Virus record (IMG/VR): IMGVR_UViG_3300020424_000031
Location: 1-23,296 of that record
DNA: 23,296 bases
Reading direction: 5' to 3' (one strand)
Source: a virus
The notes under the pieces were generated by a model, which searched no databases, was not told the origin of the DNA, and was given only the letters and a program-made list of their open reading frames with translations. A program made the translations under genes and the position numbers. Positions 13,773 to 22,772 of this stretch are shown here, in pieces. Each line of letters begins with the position of its first letter. Within the stretch, counting starts at the first letter, position 1.

Positions 13773-14993
13773 TTAATAATCAATTCTAACACTTAAAGTC
13801 AAATCAATCTCAGGATTTTTCTCTATAGGTCTAGAAGTTTTTGCTACTGCAATAAGTTCTTGTTTGCTATTGTACAAACCAATTGTCGTAATATATGAAA
13901 AAGGATCATCTCCTGCTTCTTGAATAGATCTTATTTTTCCATTAGCATCAGTATAAGTTGGATTAGAAGAAAAGTTACCTTTATTTGGTCCAATACGACA
14001 AAAATATATTGTAGAATTAATATTGGTTTTATTAAACAAACCAAATGCAGAGCCATTTGCTCTTCCAAATCTTGTATGACATATATGATCTAATACATTA
14101 TCAATAGAACCAGAGACCCATAAATCAGGTATTAATTTTGCGTCTGTAGCCAATGTAACAGTTCCTGCATTACTATCATAATTATTATCTGTAGATCCAG
14201 TAACTGCGTTTATTGTTCCTGATATTTGCTGGTCTTTATTAAAAACTTTTTCTGCGTCTAATACTAAGATTCCTTTTTCATAAAAAACTAGTCCTACACT
14301 GTTGTTTGAACTATCTACAATAGAAGCTACTGTGCCACCATGATGTGTAACTCTTAAGCTAGACTTTGCACCAGTATCTGAATATAAAGAAAAATCCAAA
14401 CCAGAGCTAGTAACATTAGTACTAATATTAGAACTTGATGCTCCATCTTCCACATTTTTATGTAGCTTAAAAGACAACTGTTCTTTATCTAAACCATCTC
14501 TTACAAAAAGTCTTTTAAAATTTATGAAAAGAGCAGCATCAATAGTATCTGTTGCAGTTTCTGATTCAAAAGGAGCTTTAAATGACAAAGAAGAATCTCC
14601 TAGTAAAAATTGCGCATATTGTTTATATATGTTTATCTTTTCTCTCATCATTAACGTAGTATTTGGAAATATTTTTTTTCCGCTTGCATCTGTAGCAGTA
14701 GATGCTGTAGAAACGTAGCTACTACCATCATAAAAGCCTATAGTTAAATCAAGCATTTCATTTGAAGTTTGAAGCGTGTGATCTTGATCAAATACAGTAT
14801 GAAATAAAGAACTAGTTACTGGACTTTGACCTATTCCACCTGTTACAAATGTTTCGTATTTTTTTCTTGTGTTTTGATCTATATCTGATGCATTTTTACC
14901 TGCAATATCTATTTGCAATATATCTACAAGTTGTCTTATATTAGACTTTTTATTAATAATATCTTCTGACTCAATTTTTTGTTCTAAAATCAT
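13773..14993 (-). CDS. Predicted virion structural protein (406 aa, beta-rich)
   Basis: A 406-residue protein with a short helical N-terminus (to about residue 55) and a long Ser/Thr/Asp/Gly-rich, beta-type body. It has no catalytic motif, signal peptide or membrane segment. Residues near 66-92 contain LFHTVFDQDHTLQTSNEM and LDLTIGFYDGS, and the last 70 residues form a module shared with the 1060-aa protein: NFSSNPTY, then YITTIGLYNSKQELIAVAK, then a terminal R-I-D-Y. Its place between two other presumed structural genes and this shared end argue for a tail or baseplate role. The start is supported by an AGAGG site just after the 245-aa gene's TAA. I recognise the style from marine T4-like phages but cannot name a T4 counterpart. 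Confidence 0.82.
   Translation of the reverse strand: MILEQKIESEDIINKKSNIRQLVDILQIDIAGKNASDIDQNTRKKYETFVTGGIGQSPVTSSLFHTVFDQDHTLQTSNEMLDLTIGFYDGSSYVSTASTATDASGKKIFPNTTLMMREKINIYKQYAQFLLGDSSLSFKAPFESETATDTIDAALFINFKRLFVRDGLDKEQLSFKLHKNVEDGASSSNISTNVTSSGLDFSLYSDTGAKSSLRVTHHGGTVASIVDSSNNSVGLVFYEKGILVLDAEKVFNKDQQISGTINAVTGSTDNNYDSNAGTVTLATDAKLIPDLWVSGSIDNVLDHICHTRFGRANGSAFGLFNKTNINSTIYFCRIGPNKGNFSSNPTYTDANGKIRSIQEAGDDPFSYITTIGLYNSKQELIAVAKTSRPIEKNPEIDLTLSVRIDY
13776..13985 (-). other. C-terminal module B (last 70 residues of the 406-aa protein), related to module A
   Basis: Residues 337-406 show N-F-S-S-N-P-T-Y, a 19-residue spacer, then YITTIGLYNSKQELIAVAK, R-P-I-x-K, and a terminal R-I-D-Y. 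It matches the end of the 1060-aa protein in order, spacing and C-terminal position. Both proteins stop directly after the module. Confidence 0.65.
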
Positions 14994-15002
14994 TTTATCC
15001 TC

Positions 15003-15740
15003 TTAAGAAACTGTATTACTTTTAATTGTTACTGGAACAATAAGTTTAGCGCCAGACTGGTTTCCTGTAATTTCTACTTGAGTTTTTATTACAGTAGCGT
15101 CTGAAGTTGTTGAATAATACTTGTAAGTACTGTCTGTAACAACACCTGAAACTGTTATATTGATTTTTCCAACTATTTGATTTGTAAAGTCAATAGACTT
15201 TGAATCAACTGAAATATTATCATATACTGTAAACTCGCCTTCAGTTTCACCAGTAGCTCCTGTTATTTTTAAAAGTTTACTAAAAACTTTTATTGTAACT
15301 GATCTGTCAACTAATTGACTATCTAAAGTAAATGTTTCGTCTTGATTTACAAAAGACTTGAAATCAATATCAATGTTGTTTACAGAATTTGCACTTAAAT
15401 TTGAAGAAATTTCAAAGTTTGTTGTAGATGTATTTAGCACAAATGTCGGAAAAACAGATATGATATTAGTGTTAACATTATTCGTAAAGTCTCTTATAGG
15501 ATATTTAAGTGCTCTACTTTGGTCTGTTATAGCTTCAAAAATTGGAGTATTTTTTTCTATTTTTTCTTTGCCTACTATTAATCCATACTGCTCTAATATA
15601 GCATAGTCTATTTCATCATCAGAAAGTCTAAAAAAATCAATCCTTGACCTTTCACCACCTTCAGACAAAGCTTCTCTACCAACTTCTGTTAATACAGCAT
15701 CAATTATAATATTGTTTGTTGAATGATTTAAAAAACCCAT
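15003..15740 (-). CDS. Predicted virion structural protein (245 aa)
   Basis: A 245-residue protein whose N-terminus, MGFLNHSTNNIIIDAVLT followed by EVGREALSEGG, resembles a family seen among virion proteins of large T4-like phages. This rests on memory, not on a search. Residues 35-75 contain FFRLSDDEIDYAILEQYGL and a lysine/glutamate segment. From about 80 to the end the protein is Thr/Ser/Val-rich and beta-like, compatible with one or two Ig-like folds (ITGATGETEGEFTVYDNI, then GKINITVSGVV). The ATG has a strong AGGAGA site at eight-base spacing, one of the best in the window, so high expression is plausible. It lies between the 558- and 406-aa genes with gaps of 9-18 bases. Confidence 0.83.
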   Translation of the reverse strand: MGFLNHSTNNIIIDAVLTEVGREALSEGGERSRIDFFRLSDDEIDYAILEQYGLIVGKEKIEKNTPIFEAITDQSRALKYPIRDFTNNVNTNIISVFPTFVLNTSTTNFEISSNLSANSVNNIDIDFKSFVNQDETFTLDSQLVDRSVTIKVFSKLLKITGATGETEGEFTVYDNISVDSKSIDFTNQIVGKINITVSGVVTDSTYKYYSTTSDATVIKTQVEITGNQSGAKLIVPVTIKSNTVS

Positions 15741-15748
15741 TAATATCT

Positions 15749-15754
15749 TCTCCT
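15749..15754 (-). promoter_or_regulatory. Strong ribosome binding site of the 245-aa gene
   Basis: AGGAGA on the minus strand, eight bases from the ATG at 15740. Nearly the same sequence precedes the protease gene (725-730). These are the most complete Shine-Dalgarno matches seen here. Confidence 0.7.
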
Positions 15755-15758
15755 AAAC

Positions 15759-17435
15759 TTAAGTTTCTTCTATTGCAAAATTTTTAATACTAAATTCTTT
15801 TTTATGTTGAACTAATTCATTTATCTTAAATATTGTAAAACGATACTTTTCTTCCAAATTACTAACAACTTTTTGCTTATTTTTTATATTAACAAAGTCT
15901 GGAGTAACGTATAAAGAAATTTTTTTTACATTTTTAAGTACAGGCAGATTATCTACTATATTAACTTTATTTTCAAAAAATAAACAATTTTCATAGACAA
16001 ACTCGTTCGGTTTGTTTCTTTTAGCACCAGACTCAGACACAATATCTATTATAAGATTATCTTCAAACGAGTCATAAAGCAATCCTAATTGGGTGCTATA
16101 ATTTGAAAACATTCCATGAGCATCAATAGTTCTTATTGCATAAATCGTTATTTTATTAGGATTGTATGATTTATCTACATAAGAATACTTGACTTCGCCT
16201 GGTGTTTTTAAAATAAGATCATCAACTACAGTTTCGCTAGGCTCATAAAGATCGTTAGGTCCATGTCCTTCTAGCTGAGCTATTACTCTAAATGGCTCGC
16301 TTAGTGATTCTCTTTTAAGTATCTGATACCCTTTGTCATCTTCTTGAAACTCTCCTGGTCTGTTCCAATTGATCTTTAACTCATTTCTACTTTTGTAATA
16401 TTTAAACTTAACAACTCTAGGTGGCGGAGGCCTTTTAAATTCTTTACAAATAATATCTTTTGAAAATACAGGATGATCACAGATAAGATATCTATTTAAA
16501 ACGAATCTATTCGTAGGATCGGGATATGTGTACAATAAAACTTGACTTACAATATATTTATAAGTTTGACCATATCTTATAGCTTCATCCTCTAAAACAG
16601 CAGGCAAATTATTTAAAGCATCACCTTCTTCTACTTTAGGTATAGAAAAAAACTTTCCACATAAAAGATTATATGCACTGCCCTTTTTAATGAATTTTTC
16701 TACTAAAAAACCACATTTTACTGCGTTTTTGCTCGCAAATTCTTCTGTCGTAAAGTCTTCACTTATAATTGTTTCTATCTTTTTTAACTTAGGAAAAATA
16801 TTTCCTTGACTAAAGGCATAGTTTGTATCTTTAAAGTCTTTTGGGGTAGATGAAGAAAAAATTAAATTATTATAGTTTTGTATATCTAAACTTGTATCAA
16901 AATCAGGAAAAAGAGTATTACTGTATAAATCACTTAAATTAAAATTTTCTTTTTTAATTGATAATCTTTGTGATGATCTTGCCTTTATTTTAAAAGTATC
17001 TTTAGTCAAAGGTTCTTCTAGGTTATTTTTAATATAATAATCAAATTGACCAGTGGACTCACTAGTATCTAGAGTTCTAGTTAAACTCTTTCTGTTAGGC
17101 GTTAAATGATCAAGCTTATTAAAAAAAGAAAGCTGCTGCTTACCTAAAGAATCAGTTAAACTTAGATTATATATTGTATCAACAAAATTTGTTTCAGTGT
17201 TTAGTGTTTTGCGACCATATTCTGTCAAATCATTTGAATTAAATAATCGAGCATCAAATTTTAGTCTTATAAACCTACTTTTATATCTATTTCTTTCAAA
17301 TTTATTTGTTATTTTTTCATCATTTGCAACTGTTTCATTTTCTGTATAGAAATTGTATACAAAGCTAGAATTGATAGAATTATCTAAAGAGCAGTCTGTA
17401 TTTATTGAAATTGCAGAATCAGTTAACTTTGACAT
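15759..17435 (-). CDS. Predicted virion protein with fibronectin type III-like modules
   Basis: A 558-residue protein. Residues about 336-452 look like a fibronectin type III domain: a proline run (PPPP), VVKFKYYKSRNELKINWNRP with the B-C strand tryptophan, GYQILKRES, FRVIAQL, and an F-G strand pair IYAIRTIDAHGMFSNYST. A second, weaker module may precede it (about 230-320, with YGQTYKYIVSQVLLYTYP as a closing strand pair). The first 200 residues are polar and unassigned. No signal peptide or membrane span. Such domains are common in phage tail and baseplate proteins and mediate assembly or surface contact. It starts two bases after the stop of the 1769-aa gene with only a weak upstream site, so translation is probably coupled to that gene. 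Specific function unknown. Confidence 0.82.
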   Translation of the reverse strand: MSKLTDSAISINTDCSLDNSINSSFVYNFYTENETVANDEKITNKFERNRYKSRFIRLKFDARLFNSNDLTEYGRKTLNTETNFVDTIYNLSLTDSLGKQQLSFFNKLDHLTPNRKSLTRTLDTSESTGQFDYYIKNNLEEPLTKDTFKIKARSSQRLSIKKENFNLSDLYSNTLFPDFDTSLDIQNYNNLIFSSSTPKDFKDTNYAFSQGNIFPKLKKIETIISEDFTTEEFASKNAVKCGFLVEKFIKKGSAYNLLCGKFFSIPKVEEGDALNNLPAVLEDEAIRYGQTYKYIVSQVLLYTYPDPTNRFVLNRYLICDHPVFSKDIICKEFKRPPPPRVVKFKYYKSRNELKINWNRPGEFQEDDKGYQILKRESLSEPFRVIAQLEGHGPNDLYEPSETVVDDLILKTPGEVKYSYVDKSYNPNKITIYAIRTIDAHGMFSNYSTQLGLLYDSFEDNLIIDIVSESGAKRNKPNEFVYENCLFFENKVNIVDNLPVLKNVKKISLYVTPDFVNIKNKQKVVSNLEEKYRFTIFKINELVQHKKEFSIKNFAIEET

Positions 17436-17437
17436 GT

Positions 17438-20400
17438 TTATATCACTTTTACTTCTATCATATACGCATAGCTATTATGAAAATTACTTAACTTACTTAT
17501 ATCCATTGTATTTTTTATTTTTCTTTCAATCATTTTTCTTGATATTTTTACAGAAAATATGTCAAAGTATTTATCCTCTAACAGCGATTTAAATATTTCT
17601 AAGTTAGATATATCTTTATCAATTAGTTTAAAAAATTCTAAAGAATGAATATTATTGTCTATGAGATCAACTTTATTGTTTATTTCTAAATTTAAGTCAT
17701 CTATTTCTACAAATTCTCTTGATTTTGATTTGCTTTCTAAAAACACCTTTTGATATTTGCTTTCGTCAAAATCTTCAAACATAGCCAAAGAGTTTTTTGA
17801 TAAAATATTTTCTTTTACTAAACCTATCTCGTTTATTTTATTTTCGTCAAAAATATTGTTTTTAAAATAACTTAAGTTTTTAATGTAGTTTGACATTTTG
17901 TTTTGAGCAATTATAGAATTAATATTACTAAGCGATATAATATCAATTTCCTCACTGTTTCTTGACTCAAATAAATACTTTGATATTTTTCTGTTTTCTA
18001 TTAAATTGTAAAGAGCATAACCAGGTGCTGTATTAATTAAATACATATCATTAAAATTTTTAGAACCAAAATTGTAAAAACCAATATTGTTTGTAAAACT
18101 ATCCAGACTTATTGTTGTATTACTTGACATTATAGAAGAAATAATCGCCGGAGAAATATCAGTAAACATAGGTGTATAATAAAAGTCAAAATAGTCAAAC
18201 TCAATTTGAGGAAATTTATGATTAACTACATGAACTCTTATATTTAGAAGTTTTTCATTACTTAAGTGCTCAGCTAAGCTATAGTCTATTCCGAACCTTA
18301 GAATATCAAATTTTTGTATATTGCCAGGATCCTCATTAATATATATGTTTTCCATTGCAATATTTGCAAGTATCTTTTTTGATTCTTCTTCTTTTATTCT
18401 ATGCTTAAAAAAATCTTCAACTTCTTTATATTTTTCTTTTAAAGAAAAAACAAGATTACTATTGTTTATAAGCTTTTTATATAATAAGTCTCTGTAATAT
18501 AATTCATTCTGTAATATTTTGGATAACTTTGCAAGAATAATATTACTATCTAAAATATTATCTATGTCTAAATTAAAATCAAGATTTTGCTCAATCAAAG
18601 AATTAATGTTTGTTAAAAGATCAATACTTTTATTGTTTATGTCTTGAATTCTTGTCTTATTTATTTCTAAATTTACAAGATAGCCATGTATTAAATCATA
18701 AGTTAAACTTTCAAAGCAATCTGAGTTATTTAGTGTTATCAAAGAAAGATAAAGATTTATAAACTCAGAATTATAAGACTCCGCAAGGACTGATCTTTCG
18801 TTAGTAATGGAAAAGGATAAAGGCGTACTTCTTTTTTCAAATCTATTTACTAAAAAATCAATTTCTTTAAAATAAAAATCAGCACTTTCATTCCATAAGC
18901 TATCCAAATTAATACTAATTTGACTTGAAGAGTCAACATCAAATTCTGTACCATTGTTTACATTACTTGGCAAAGTATTTGTTATGATTTTATTCGTATA
19001 GATGTTGACCATCATTTCATTAATTTTTTCAAAGTAAGAAGAAAAAATTTGACAGTATGACTTTAATAGACTGTTTATATGTTCTATTAGGGGTTCATTG
19101 CTATCTATAAAGTCCTTAATTTTTTCTACATCTTGAAAATTATCTTTTTTTAAATAGAATAAAATTTCTGAAATAAAGTCATGAATTTTTTTAGAAAAAT
19201 TATATTTTCTTTTAACATGTCGAGGATAATAGTCCCACATATATGTTAAACTTGTTTGAATGTAATTTAGTCTATTCCCGATCGATATTTTATCTTCAAT
19301 TGATACTTTATTTTCATTTTCTGGGCTATATATAAAGTATTTATATGTATTTGGATCTTCCAAGTTAATGTCAGTATTATTAAGTGATAAGTATCTTAAA
19401 TAACAGGCTGAGTTTTCAATATCAAAATTGGCACTTTCTATTGAATCTTCGTAATCATATTTCGATATATAAGCATCATAATTAAATGTATAAGAACTTA
19501 AAATATCGTTTATAAATTCTATATCTTCCTTTTTTTGTAAAGGACTTCTTTCTTCGGATGATGGGTCAATTCTATTTATACAAATAGAGTTATCAAAATC
19601 GTCTTCAAGTATGTGTATATCTCTTTCTTTAGCTTTAAAAATTTTTACGTGATTTTTAAAAGGAAAAAGAAACTGTATTACTTTGCCGCCTATAACGCCT
19701 ATTAATTGATCGTCATCAATTAAACTGCTATTACTTAAAAAGTCTTTGTTTATTGTTCTTAACGTATAAGTTTTTTGATTTTTTAATGCTTCGTAGCCAA
19801 ATATATTTTTTATATGCTCATCATAATTTAAAATTTTATTAAGCTCTTCTCTTTTTTTCTTGCGTTCCTCTTGTTCTCCCCAATTATCAAAAAACCCAAG
19901 ATTGTTTTTTTCAACCAAAGATGTAAAAATTAAAAATTTTGTTGTTTCAATATTGTCTGAATTTACGATAGCATCAGATAAAAGTTTTATATAACCAAAG
20001 TCTGATTTAAATCTTTTATCCCATTTTAAACATGACTTTGAATCTTTTAAGGCTTTAACAATTACATCTTTTGAGTTTCTTAAAAAGTTTTTTGGGTAAT
20101 AAAAGGTCAAAAATTCTCTTATATTATCACTATTTATTTCTAAATTTAATGAATCAATATTCTCTATTGAGTCTAATATTTCGTTTGTTGATAATATATT
20201 TGTTGAATTGCTTTTTATAAAATTATTTTTAGAATAAAAAGCGTCTTCGAAGTCTATAAGCAAGTCACTTTCTTCCAAGCTGTACAAGCTATTATCTTGA
20301 TTTTTATCATGAAAGAAAACAATATCTTTCTGATTATCTAAAGATTTTTCTCTAACTTTACCCATATAGTCAACAAAATCTTTTGCTTCAAAATTATTTT

Positions 20401-22747
20401 CTAACTTTAAATGCTTTAAATTGCCTAGCGTTTTTTTAATGTTATATGCGTATCTAAACCAGTTATTACTTTCATTTTTTGTCTTTATATTTTTAATTAC
20501 ATTAAGTTCTTCATTAGACTCGTCGTAGCTTTCTATTAAAATTCTTTCATTAAAGTCTTCTTGACTATCTGAATATTCTGGTTTTCTTTCTAAAAACTTT
20601 TCTTTCATATTTAACAAACTATAACAGTTGTTTGAATTTTTTAGCAAATAAAACTGATTAAAATTATTAGAATTATTTACTTCAAGATTTATAAATGTGG
20701 GATCATTATAAAATGTAGATTTATCAGAATAGCTCTTGTCTTCATCTTGAGGTAATCCACTTGATCTATAAGTACTTCTAATTTTTTCTTTAATTGTATC
20801 GCTTGTTAAATCTGCGTTTATATCACAATAAACAACATTTCTAAAGTTAACGCTGCTGGTATCGCTATATAATTTAATTGAATTGGTATTTAAAAAGCTG
20901 GAGTTTTCTACGTTTATTGGCTCGCTTGAGTCTAAGTCTATTCGACCAAAAACAGACAATTTATTTCCAGCAAACTGGTTGTCTGTATGCTTGTAGTTGT
21001 CAAAACCTTGACGATTAGAATTAAATTCTTGATGATATTTAAAATATAAAAAAGTAGGAGAATTAATATTATTAACAGCTCTTCTTAGGTTGTTATTTGT
21101 ATTAACATCTAATTTTGTTAGTTTAACTTCAATTTTGCCATTATTATCTTTTTTATATGTACCTATAAAATCATATTGTTTAATACCGTCTAGATAATCG
21201 TTATAGCGAGAAATAAAACTATTTATTCCATTTTCTGAGTTTGATTCTTCTTGATTAAAAAATGGAATAAAATCGCTGTCATTTGCTCTATTTATATTAA
21301 TTTCATCAATAGAACTGACTAAATATTTACTTTGGCTAGCATATGGAAGAAAGTCTAATATTGATTCAAGGTCTCTACTTAGAAAAGTCTCGCTAAAATA
21401 CTTTTCACTTTTATGTTTATTAAATTTAAAAAAATCATTACTTATTGAATCTATATTTTTATTATAATTTTGTATATTAGTTAAATCATTATTACTATGT
21501 CTAAAAGCATCTTTGTTTTTATAATTTAAATAAACAATAGAAAACTTTTCTACTTCTTTAAAGCTTAAAAAATTTTTAATTTCCTCTGAATCGTCATCAA
21601 GATTTAAGTCGTAGCCTAGTGTATTATTATAAATATTTTTGTCTGATAAAGAAGCATTTACCAGCAATTGTCCGACCATTTTATCAGAATTTAATATGCT
21701 CGTACCATTAACAGTATTTCTTGTATTAGTAAATCTTAGCAAGTTATCATATGCTTTTTTTAGCCAGATTCTAGACAAAGGACCAAACACATTTTGTATT
21801 TCTGAATTGTATGATAGAAAACTTCTGTCGCTATGACTATTTATATCGTCAACAAAGCTACGCCTTGTTGACGATTCATTGTCCTTGCTAAATATGTTAT
21901 TATATACAAATCCAAATACATTAGAATTGCTATTTTCTAAGAAGAAATCATATACCAAATTTGCATAATTAATGCTTTTTTTAAGTTCGTCTTTTTTAGT
22001 AATAATTTCTTCTATATCTTCTTTTATGCTTTTAATTTCTTCAAAAGATTCTTTTAATTTTTTATAATGAAATTCTTTTTGTTTGTCGTTAGCATCACAA
22101 CTTATAAAAAATCTTTGTGCATTCATTTCATGAATATTTTTTATATAATTTTTTTTTAAATTAAAAACATCAACAGGTCTTAAACTATTATCATTTGAAT
22201 GTCTACTTGCTAAAATAAAGCTAGTTTCCCTAAGATTATATTTAAAAATTTCATGCGAAAGAATATCAGGTAGAGAATTTGATAAGTTAGCTTTTTCTAA
22301 GCTCTTTTGTATCAAGGTTACTATGTCATCTAATTTAGAATCTAAACCAAAACTTTCTTCATCAAAATTTTGGTAATAAATAGGGTCTACATCAATAGCG
22401 TCGATACTTTCAACAACGCTTAGTCTTCTTACTTCTTCTAGAATAGCATCACCTGGTTTACTTTGTTGAGTAGCAAAACCTTGATTATTTATTTGATTTT
22501 CAAATATTACGCTGCCAGGATTGTTTATTTCATTAAATTGACTATTGTTGTTGCTAGAAAAGTTGGTATTTATATTTCCAAGAGAGGTATTTCTAAGAGA
22601 ATTTAAAAAAGCAAGTGTCTTTTCAGTTGTATTTTCTTCATCTATATAAGTATTTGCATCTAATAAGCTTCTATTGTTTTCGCTTGTTTCGCTGTTTTCA
22701 CTAACATTTTTTCCTTGATTATTATTTAAGTCAATATTGAAGCCCAT
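17438..22747 (-). CDS. Giant uncharacterised protein (1769 aa), probable virion component
   Basis: By far the largest gene of the window: one uninterrupted 5.3-kb frame. The protein is very rich in Asn, Ser, Lys, Ile and Glu. Residues 1-100 are polar and look disordered. A short coiled coil is likely at about 223-260 (KLKESFEEIKSIKEDIEE), and another charged helix lies at about 1435-1456. No enzymatic motif, signal peptide or membrane span is evident, and I found no clear internal repeats by eye. A GAGAG-type site precedes the ATG at 22747. Its position at the head of a run of beta-rich structural genes suggests a tail, baseplate or fibre role, but an injected virion protein is also possible. 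I do not recognise the family. Confidence 0.85.
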   Translation of the reverse strand: MGFNIDLNNNQGKNVSENSETSENNRSLLDANTYIDEENTTEKTLAFLNSLRNTSLGNINTNFSSNNNSQFNEINNPGSVIFENQINNQGFATQQSKPGDAILEEVRRLSVVESIDAIDVDPIYYQNFDEESFGLDSKLDDIVTLIQKSLEKANLSNSLPDILSHEIFKYNLRETSFILASRHSNDNSLRPVDVFNLKKNYIKNIHEMNAQRFFISCDANDKQKEFHYKKLKESFEEIKSIKEDIEEIITKKDELKKSINYANLVYDFFLENSNSNVFGFVYNNIFSKDNESSTRRSFVDDINSHSDRSFLSYNSEIQNVFGPLSRIWLKKAYDNLLRFTNTRNTVNGTSILNSDKMVGQLLVNASLSDKNIYNNTLGYDLNLDDDSEEIKNFLSFKEVEKFSIVYLNYKNKDAFRHSNNDLTNIQNYNKNIDSISNDFFKFNKHKSEKYFSETFLSRDLESILDFLPYASQSKYLVSSIDEININRANDSDFIPFFNQEESNSENGINSFISRYNDYLDGIKQYDFIGTYKKDNNGKIEVKLTKLDVNTNNNLRRAVNNINSPTFLYFKYHQEFNSNRQGFDNYKHTDNQFAGNKLSVFGRIDLDSSEPINVENSSFLNTNSIKLYSDTSSVNFRNVVYCDINADLTSDTIKEKIRSTYRSSGLPQDEDKSYSDKSTFYNDPTFINLEVNNSNNFNQFYLLKNSNNCYSLLNMKEKFLERKPEYSDSQEDFNERILIESYDESNEELNVIKNIKTKNESNNWFRYAYNIKKTLGNLKHLKLENNFEAKDFVDYMGKVREKSLDNQKDIVFFHDKNQDNSLYSLEESDLLIDFEDAFYSKNNFIKSNSTNILSTNEILDSIENIDSLNLEINSDNIREFLTFYYPKNFLRNSKDVIVKALKDSKSCLKWDKRFKSDFGYIKLLSDAIVNSDNIETTKFLIFTSLVEKNNLGFFDNWGEQEERKKKREELNKILNYDEHIKNIFGYEALKNQKTYTLRTINKDFLSNSSLIDDDQLIGVIGGKVIQFLFPFKNHVKIFKAKERDIHILEDDFDNSICINRIDPSSEERSPLQKKEDIEFINDILSSYTFNYDAYISKYDYEDSIESANFDIENSACYLRYLSLNNTDINLEDPNTYKYFIYSPENENKVSIEDKISIGNRLNYIQTSLTYMWDYYPRHVKRKYNFSKKIHDFISEILFYLKKDNFQDVEKIKDFIDSNEPLIEHINSLLKSYCQIFSSYFEKINEMMVNIYTNKIITNTLPSNVNNGTEFDVDSSSQISINLDSLWNESADFYFKEIDFLVNRFEKRSTPLSFSITNERSVLAESYNSEFINLYLSLITLNNSDCFESLTYDLIHGYLVNLEINKTRIQDINNKSIDLLTNINSLIEQNLDFNLDIDNILDSNIILAKLSKILQNELYYRDLLYKKLINNSNLVFSLKEKYKEVEDFFKHRIKEEESKKILANIAMENIYINEDPGNIQKFDILRFGIDYSLAEHLSNEKLLNIRVHVVNHKFPQIEFDYFDFYYTPMFTDISPAIISSIMSSNTTISLDSFTNNIGFYNFGSKNFNDMYLINTAPGYALYNLIENRKISKYLFESRNSEEIDIISLSNINSIIAQNKMSNYIKNLSYFKNNIFDENKINEIGLVKENILSKNSLAMFEDFDESKYQKVFLESKSKSREFVEIDDLNLEINNKVDLIDNNIHSLEFFKLIDKDISNLEIFKSLLEDKYFDIFSVKISRKMIERKIKNTMDISKLSNFHNSYAYMIEVKVI

Positions 22748-22772
22748 AGAAAAATTCTCTCTTTATGTTTTA

